From Ophiosphaerella korrae (lineage: Eukaryota; Ascomycota; Dothideomycetes; Pleosporales; Phaeosphaeriaceae), in assembly GCA_028456385.1 (NCBI GenBank), contig JALNQF010000490.1, positions 1 through 26,833 on the forward strand: DNA of 26,833 nt, read 5' to 3'. Below the pieces are notes generated by a model, which saw only the letters and a list, made by a program, of their open reading frames with translations, searched no databases and was not told the origin of the DNA. Each line of letters begins with the position of its first letter. Within the stretch, counting starts at the first letter, position 1. Below, in pieces: positions 20,252 to 26,833 of the stretch. The translations under genes were made by a program, and so were the position numbers.

Positions 20252-20801
20252 TATTAGATTTAAAGGAAGTTATAGTAGTTTAATAAAAAGGCTTTTTTGT
20301 AATAGCTATATAAAGGCCTTATTAGAGAGGGATACTAAGGCTTTTAGAAAAGCCCTTTTTTAGTTAGTTACCTATAACTTAAAAGTAATAAGTATAAACT
20401 AAGTAGATTAATTATTTTCTCTATCTCTAGCCCTACACTCTATTTATATATCTATAATACAGTAGTCTTAGCTAGGTCTCTTAAGATAGTAGTAAGCTAG
20501 ATCCTTAATACTCTTTCTATTAAGGTGCTAGTTTCTTTATTATATTAGTTGTACTAACGTAGTCTATCTCCTTGTATATAAGATTCTTTGTTTAATTCCT
20601 TTGTTTATAAAGGTTAAGGCTGCGATCCTTTTAGCTATAGTAGGGTTAGCAGCTTAGTAATTGTTACGCCTGTGCGCTAAGCTAATTAGATTGTAGTACT
20701 AGCTTAAGCGAGCTAATTAATAGATTCTAGGTACACCTAGAATCTATTACACCTCTCTATATATATACTATCGAGTATCTAATTGTGTAACTTATCTAAC
20801 A
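20252..20801 (-). repeat. Copia-2 5' LTR
   Basis: The plus-strand reading starts tattagattt and ends ttatctaaca, with an intact CA end. It is 550 bp and keeps the ~31-bp block between gctaatta repeats (20681-20719) that the 3' LTR lacks. It contains the near-perfect palindrome at 20719-20748. Confidence 0.92.
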
Positions 20802-20806
20802 CTTTT

Positions 20807-22700
20807 AAAACTAATTTTTTATATATAACTTACTTACTACTTTATTTTAGCTTTACTATATATATTATACTAAACTATAAATACTCTTTTTATACGTACT
20901 CTTTAAGCTTACTTAATAAAATATTTAATTATAGCTAGTCTAAGATAGCTAAGTCTCTTATACTATAATAGTACTAGTACTATTATAGTCTAAAGCTTAT
21001 AAATATAGTATACTACTTAGTACTATAGATTATATAGTAAGTAATACTTAAGTACTTATTAACTATAAATTTTAGTAAGCTCTTTAATTATTTCTCTATT
21101 TAGCTTTTTTAGAGTTATTAGTTTAGATTAATTATTTTCTTATATTCCTTTCTACTAAAGTAGTTAGAAAAAAACTAAGTTATATAAAATATCTAGGTAT
21201 ATAACTATTTTATATAGAGTTAGCTTTCTTTCCCTTTATTAACTTTTTAGTATAACTATAATTAATCTATATCTTTTTATTTATATTTTAGACTTACTTA
21301 CCTATATATAATTATTAGGTATTAGTAAGTAATAGTTAGATATTTAAATAAGATTATTTATATTATAGTAAGTTAAGCTAGAGTATAAAATTAAAGAGTT
21401 TTAGACTAGATAGCTATTAAGGCTTATTATAGTAAAGATACTTTTAATCTCTAATATATACTAGCTTTCTAGTTAATCTTCTTCTTCTATAAAACCTAGA
21501 GTTAGTAATTTCTTTATTAAGAGTTTAGACTATCTTCTAATTAGCCTTTATAATATAGTATTATTCTTATATTTATAATTAATAAGTCTTTATATAATCC
21601 TATTTAAGTGCTAATTTTTTAGTACTTTAACTAGATAGATATAATAGTATTCCTTTACAAAATATAATTTACTATAAGTAAAGTATAGTAATCTCTTTAT
21701 AGTAGTAGTCTCTCTAGACTTCTCTTTATAAGTATAGTTACTACGTTTATAAGCTTTTTTCTTTAAACTTTACTTTTTATAAGTAAGTTTACTAGTATTA
21801 TACTTTAGTCTTTAAAGTTTCTTTAAGTAATATATACTTTCTATAAGAAAAGCGTCTTTAGTCTTACTTTAAGTAAATTAACTACTATTTACTATAATAG
21901 TAGCTTTCTTTTCTTTTAGAAGATATACTATTATTATATATTCTTAAAAGTATTTTATTATTTCTTTTTAGGTTATATACTTATTAAAATTTTTATAATC
22001 TTAAAAATTAATTAACTATATTAGTATAGGCTTATTTATAGCTAAGAAAAAATCTTTTATTACTACTTTAAGATTTAAAACTTTATTAACTTAATAAGTT
22101 TTAGTATCTATAGTAGCTTAGTTATACTTAGCTATTTAGGTATTCTAGTTTAAAGTTTTCTCTATTAGTTTAAGCGAACTAATATAGAACTTATAAGTAT
22201 ACTCTCTTTCTATTTATTTATTAATTCTAACTATTTATTTTAGGATAGTAAGCTATTATTTTATTAATTAATTTAGTAGGTAGTATATACGTAGTAGATA
22301 TAGTAGGACTAATAATTAGATAAATAGTATAATATACTATAGGCTTAATTATTTCTTATTATATAGATATTAATTAATATAGTATTACTTAGTAAAAGTT
22401 TTATAGTACTTAAGATCTTCTTTAAAGTCTTTAAGACTTACTACTAAGAGTTTAGACTAATATATTAGTTTCTTAATATTATAAGCTAGAGTATAATTAG
22501 TACGTACTAAAAAATTAATAAGTTTAGGTATATTTAGAAACTTTATAGTAAAATCTAAGCTAATTTAATTTTAGATTTTATATATAATATATCTTAACTA
22601 TAACTAAGTTAGCTAAGTAGTATAGTTAGTATTAGTTCTTAATATTATAGTTAGATTGTATTAGGTAATACTAGATATCTTAGTTTAGCTTTAAGCTATA
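20807..22700 (-). pseudogene. Copia-0 gag, protease and start of integrase
   Basis: This is the 5' half of the old copia element. It aligns without interruption to copia-2 from about 18005 to 19860, but is more degraded: hardly a CA or TG remains and there are additional small deletions. The protease site (about 21360-21400, minus strand) reads ILYSSLTYYNINN, with even the catalytic Asp lost (Asp to Tyr, not a RIP change). Gag corresponds to about 21480-22600. The integrase continues across copia-2 at 13687-14056. It is the most degraded of the elements and the host for the others, consistent with it being the oldest. Confidence 0.75.
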
Positions 22701-22952
22701 AGAGAGTAAGAGATATATACTTTTTTAAGTACGTATAATTAATACTAGGTATAGTACTCTACTTAATACTTAGTTTAATTAAGAGTTACTAGAAAGCTAC
22801 TAGAAAGTAAAAGATTAGTACTTTTTACTAATATATATATAGTGCTTAGCTTAATACTTTAGTTAATACTTAAGTTAATACTTAAGCTAAAGTAGTTAGG
22901 TTTAAGTAAGTACTTATTTACTTAACTTAATTAAAGTAGTAAAACTCTTAGT
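22701..22952 (-). other. Copia-0 untranslated leader
   Basis: This corresponds to the copia-2 leader but is shorter. It has one clear agtactttttactaa unit (22818-22832) and two to three 12-bp units (ttaatacttaag, about 22850-22890), then an attenuated purine/pyrimidine segment next to the LTR. Confidence 0.6.
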
Positions 22953-23457
22953 TATTAGATTTATATAAAGTTATAGTAGTTTAATAAAAAGGTTTTTTAT
23001 AATAGCTATATAAAGGCTTTACTAGAGAGAGATATAAAAGCTTTTAAAAAAGCTTTTTTTTAGTTAGTTACTTATAACTTAAAAGTACTAAGTATAAACT
23101 AAGTAGATTAATTATTTTCTTTCTATTTCTAGCTTTACGCTCTATCTATATATTTATAATATAGTAGTTTTAGCTAAGTTTCTTAAAATAGTAGAAAGCT
23201 AGATCTTTAATACTTCTTCTATTAAGGTACTAGTTTCTTTAATATATTAGTTATACTAATATAGTTTATCTCTTTAATTATAAAAGTTAAAGCTATAGTC
23301 TTTTTAGCTATAGTAAAAGTAGTAGCTTAGTAATTATTATACTTATATACTAGTTAATAGATTCTAGGTATACCTAGAATCTATTACGTATCTAATCTTA
23401 TATATAATTACGTATCTAATTATATATTATATATTTAATTATATAACTTATCTAATA
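22953..23457 (-). repeat. Copia-0 5' LTR
   Basis: The plus-strand reading starts tattagattt and ends ttatctaata; length is 505 bp. It aligns to the copia-2 LTRs and contains the 30-bp palindrome at 23356-23385. Near the right end there are degenerate acgtatctaat repeats (23386-23425). Its partner 3' LTR is not in the window, so no target duplication can be checked. Confidence 0.88.
23356..23385. repeat. Perfect 30-bp palindrome in copia-0 LTR
   Basis: This is identical in structure to the one at 14494-14523, and it has stayed perfectly symmetrical despite the heavy mutation around it. Confidence 0.88.
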
Positions 23458-24689
23458 AAGTTATATTATTATAGGGTTGCGTACCTAATATAGATTTAGG
23501 GCCTAAAGACTTATTAGTCTTAGAGATCTTAAACTTTATTAGCTAAACTAACTCTAAATATTATTTACCCTCTTATAAGTTATATCCTATAACCTAAAAG
23601 CCTATTAGCTACCCTCTCTTACCTCTCTTTCTTAATAGTTCGCCTCCTTATAAGCTCTTAGTACTCGTATTTCTTTAGTAACTACTTACTCTCTTTTTAC
23701 TATTCCTTTCTTTATAATACTCTACTATATACCTCTCCTCTTATATAGAACTTAGTCCTATTAAGCTACTATACTTAATTAAAAGCCTCTAGCTTAAAGA
23801 GAAGGTAAAACCTACCTTAACTTATAAACTCCTTTCCTATTTTATTAGCTACAAGGTACTTAAACTATTAGATCTAAAATAATTTAGATTTGTAATTTAG
23901 CTCTACTCTATAAATAGTCTAGTATCTAGTACTAACTATATATATAGTTAGAGAGTAACTTAGGCCTTTTAGCTAAAATATTAATATTAACAAAAGAGAA
24001 TAAAGATATTAAGTCTCTAAGAGCTTTCTTCTTCTTAAATAACTTATAGCCCTTTAGGTATTAATTACTATATATTATCTATAAACTACTAATCTAACTT
24101 TAGCTATAGCTATAACCTACCTAAGCTTACTCTAAGAGAATACTAGCCTTATTAGCGCTGTTACCTATATAAAGCTTAAGTTACGCTACCTCTATTTTCT
24201 TATTTTAGCTATTGTTTTTATTTTAGAGCGTCTATAGCTTAGAACTTTAAAGATACTACTCTTATTCTCTACTTATAATACCTTTCTCCTAAAAGCTCTA
24301 GATCTAATATCTAAGGGGTTGTTTATAGAGTATTTATATAGTTTCTAGGTTATTTAATAAAAATTTTGTATAAACGTGTTATATAGCTTGTAGTAGTAGC
24401 TACCTATCTTCTTACTATTTCTTTTTACGTATATTTTATAAGCTATAGTAGTTTTTACTCTTTTATAATAGTTCTTTTACTTAATACGTTTCTACTTACT
24501 AAATTCTTTTTTTACTTATTAATTTTTAATAGCTAGCTCTTTTCTTATATATATATATTTATTAGTTAAGCTAGTATAGAGCCCTTAGGCTCTATATTTA
24601 AACGTCTTTACTAGTATTTAGGCTCTTATAGTTATTTACTCTTATAATTTTTAGTAAAGTTATAAATACTCTTTAGAGGCGTACTTAAA
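23458..24689. other. RIP-like flank with no recognised gene
   Basis: The sequence is unrelated to the copia, gypsy and TRIM-like elements. The plus strand is pyrimidine-rich (ct-rich), as is the DNA to the right. On the minus strand, Lys/Arg/Glu-rich stretches can be read with occasional TAA/TAG, for example around 23600-23800. I cannot tell coding from chance here. No LTR, inverted repeat or tRNA was seen. Confidence 0.5.
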
Positions 24690-26833
24690 CTTTATCTCCC
24701 TATTTTTTGTTTTATTTTCTTCTTCTCTTTCTTAAGCTTATTTTAGCTACTCTATACTCTTTTACTAGTTTCTTAGCTTTATTCTCTTGTTTACTTTCTA
24801 CTTTAATTATTATAGCTACTTTTAACTTCTAACCTAGGTTCTATATAGCTAGCTAGCTTAGCTAGAGTAACTATAGTAGTAATAATCCTTCTTAGCTACT
24901 TTGTAACCTAGGTAGACTACCTTTAAGTTACTATTAAACTAAAAGTAAATCTTTCTACCCTATTTCTATAATATATTATTTTTAGTATAAGGGTAAGTAT
25001 CTATCTTTTCTACCTATAGGCCCTTAGGTCTTACTAACTACGCTTTTCTCTTAGTTATTACTTATTTTCTTAACTACTCTCTCTTACTTAACTTACTTTA
25101 TAACCTTTTTAACTAAGCTCTTAATATCTTTAAAGAGTATAACTTTAGCTAGCTTTTTTCTTTTATCTAAGAGTTTATATATACTTACTATAATAAGCGT
25201 AAGAATAGGGCTTACTAGTAGAATAGTCTCTATAATATTTATTCCTACAACCTTAATAGCTTTTTCTATACTTCTAATAGCTCTTAGTCTCTCTTCTACT
25301 AGCTATACTATTAGGTACGCTATTATAAGAGTTAAGAGATACCTACTTAGGACTTTTTAGCTACTTAAGCTACGCACTTATAGGATCTTTCTTTAATTAA
25401 TAATCTTTAAGAGATATAGGCCTATTATAAAGCTATAGTCTACGTAGGTTAGTATACTTAGAAGACTATTAGCCTTTATAGGGCCTTACTACTAGGGCTA
25501 CTACTACTAGGCTCTAATAGGGCTATAGCTTATAGTTCTAAAGAGAAGAGTAATTGTAGCTATACTACTTATATTTATAGTAGTATTAGATACTCTATTT
25601 TCTTTAATAATAAAGGTATTATCTACTTTAATAGCTCTTATATTTATTATTATATTTAGGGCTATAATTATAGGTTAAGTAAGTCTTTAACTTTATTTTT
25701 CTTTTTACTTAATCTTATCTTAATAGTCCTTTAGAGCTTAGCTAATATGTTTTTAGTAGTCTAGTAGCTAAACGCAAGTAAGTACTTTTCTAAGTTAAGA
25801 GTTTTACTAAAGGTTGCTACTATATTACTAAGCTCTTTAAGTAAGAGTATACTTACGCTAATACTTTTATTCTTATAGCTACTTAGTCTTCTAGCTACTT
25901 TATTACTACGCCCTTTATACGTAATACTATAGTAGCTAATATTTAGTATTTTATTTACTAAAATATTTCTCTAAGTTATTAAGTAGCTTATAGGTATTTT
26001 CCTATAATACTTAGTAAGCTAGTACGTCCTTATAAGCTTAGGGCTTACTTAGTAGTACGTAGTATAGATAAGCCTAAAGATAATAACTCTAAGACTTCTA
26101 GCTATCTTTATAGCTTTACTAATAATCCTTTTTACTAGTAAGCCTATAGCTAGTGTCTCTAGGGTTATACTATACCTAAAAGTAAGTCTAATAATTCTCT
26201 ACTTACTATTTTCTTTATAGTAGATAAGGCTCTTATTTATTAAGTTCTCTCTAGTTCCTCTTACTTTTTATCTTTTTCTAGTATTAGTAAATACCTTTAA
26301 AGCGCTTCCTCTAGTAGTTCTAGCTTACTTTTAAGCTTTTATACTACTCTAAATTCTCTTTATTAACTACTAGCCCTTTAGGCCTTATAAGGTACGCTCT
26401 TACGCTTTTCTTACTTTACTAACCTAGAGTTAGATATAGGTTACTTAGGTCTTAATAAGAGTTTAGGATATACTTATAAATACTCTATTAAGTTTTTTAC
26501 TACTTTTACTCTTACTTCTAGCTACTATCTAGCTACTCTATTAACCTCTCCTCTTTATACTCTACTTTTTAGTAGTAGTATTCTTACTCTAGTCTATTCT
26601 TAATTTAATATAATAGGTTTAAGCTCCTTTACTTCTCTTTCTAGAGGCCTTTAGTCTCTTATTTCTATACTCTCTCTACCTCTTTAGTATTCTCTTAGCT
26701 TTCTACTTTAAGATTCTTAGCTTTAGAATTAGGATTACTATTATACTTATTATCTAGGTAGTATTTACTTTTAGCTACCTAGGTTTAGTCTTAGAAGTCC
26801 TCTTACTACTTAAGCTTCTTCTTCTAGTTCTAA
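24690..26833 (-). pseudogene. Unidentified degraded coding region, minus strand, running off the right edge
   Basis: I do not recognise this gene. On the minus strand one frame from 26833 to about 26385 reads as a very hydrophilic Lys/Glu/Gln-rich chain such as AKNLKVESxENTKEVERV, of coiled-coil type. A second frame (about 26355-25675, some 228 codons) has about nine TAA/TAG stops and no TGA, with stretches such as ATFSKTLNLEKYLLAFSY. A third (about 25750-24690) contains EERLRAIRSIEKAIKVV and a basic end, KISLRKRRRK. These may be one protein split by frameshifts, or overlapping chance readings in biased DNA. The start lies beyond the window. A transposon-borne protein or a RIP-hit host gene are both possible. 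Confidence 0.35.

Larger units (their letters stand above)
14057..20801 (-). mobile_element. Copia-2: Ty1/copia LTR retrotransposon with nested TRIM-like element
   Basis: This 6,745-bp minus-strand element has a 3' LTR at 14057-14576, a 5' LTR at 20252-20801 and perfect 5-bp target duplications (ctttt). It contains the same genes as copia-1, in copia order from right to left. A 557-bp element sits in its pol gene between reverse transcriptase and RNase H. It is less depleted in CA, TG and CG than copia-0, in which it lies, which agrees with it being younger. All frames are broken. Confidence 0.92.

Noticed and set aside
25100..25680. Plus-strand frame reading as a very hydrophobic membrane protein
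   Set aside because: It is antisense to a better hydrophilic minus-strand reading. Hydrophobic Leu/Ile/Phe-rich readings are expected opposite Lys/Glu/Gln-rich codons in AT-rich DNA.
1..26833. A genetic code in which TAA and TAG encode glutamine (ciliate-like)
   Set aside because: Stops also fall on Trp positions, and many other residues show the matching RIP changes (Asp to Asn, Cys and His to Tyr, Glu to Lys, Gly to Arg). The loss of CA and TG extends into LTRs and non-coding DNA, so it is a mutation signature and not a code.
1..26833. Mitochondrial or other organelle DNA, suggested by the low GC content
   Set aside because: The content is nested LTR retrotransposons with nuclear-type target duplications, and the AT bias is dinucleotide-specific.
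24690..26833. Starship captain (DUF3435 tyrosine recombinase) or other named transposase
   Set aside because: I could not find a conserved catalytic motif or a recognisable domain order in any frame; naming a family would be a guess.

Overview
This window looks like a block of AT-rich heterochromatin from a filamentous ascomycete genome (Pezizomycotina). Two things point there. First, CA and TG dinucleotides are almost absent while TA is in great excess, and almost every in-frame stop is TAA or TAG. That is the footprint of repeat-induced point mutation (RIP, C-to-T mainly at CpA). Second, the content is almost entirely nested LTR retrotransposons of fungal Ty1/copia and Ty3/gypsy (chromovirus) types. 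The species cannot be named. I see no intact protein-coding gene, tRNA or rRNA; every coding region is a pseudogene.

The layout is a set of nested insertions, most supported by 5-bp target-site duplications (TSDs) and by alignment to an uninterrupted related copy elsewhere in the window. Copia-0 (minus strand) is the oldest host element and survives as 82-238, 13687-14056 and 20802-23457 (5' LTR 22953-23457). Its 3' half is missing left of about 82. Copia-1 (plus strand, 239-13686) sits inside the integrase region of copia-0. Copia-1 was itself hit twice: by a solo LTR at 4646-5124, inside reverse transcriptase just ahead of the catalytic YVDD motif, and by a complete chromovirus-type gypsy element at 5878-12884 (minus strand) in its RNase H domain. 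Copia-2 (minus strand, 14057-20801) is a second insertion into copia-0, about 370 bp of copia-0 sequence from copia-1. Copia-2 carries a 557-bp non-coding element with two 163-bp LTRs (15441-15997), which looks like a terminal-repeat retrotransposon in miniature (TRIM).

Right of 23458 the sequence is unrelated to these elements. It is heavily RIP-like and, on the minus strand, has long stretches that read as a degraded Lys/Glu/Gln-rich protein I do not recognise. Positions 1-81 are also unassigned.

RIP has struck the catalytic residues repeatedly. The reverse-transcriptase Asp-Asp pair reads Asp-Asn in copia-1, copia-2 and the gypsy element; the gypsy protease Asp-Ser-Gly reads Asn-Ser-Arg; and the gypsy Gag zinc knuckle has Tyr at every Cys and His position. 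The genes would have worked as autonomous retrotransposons before mutation; in this state none should be active.
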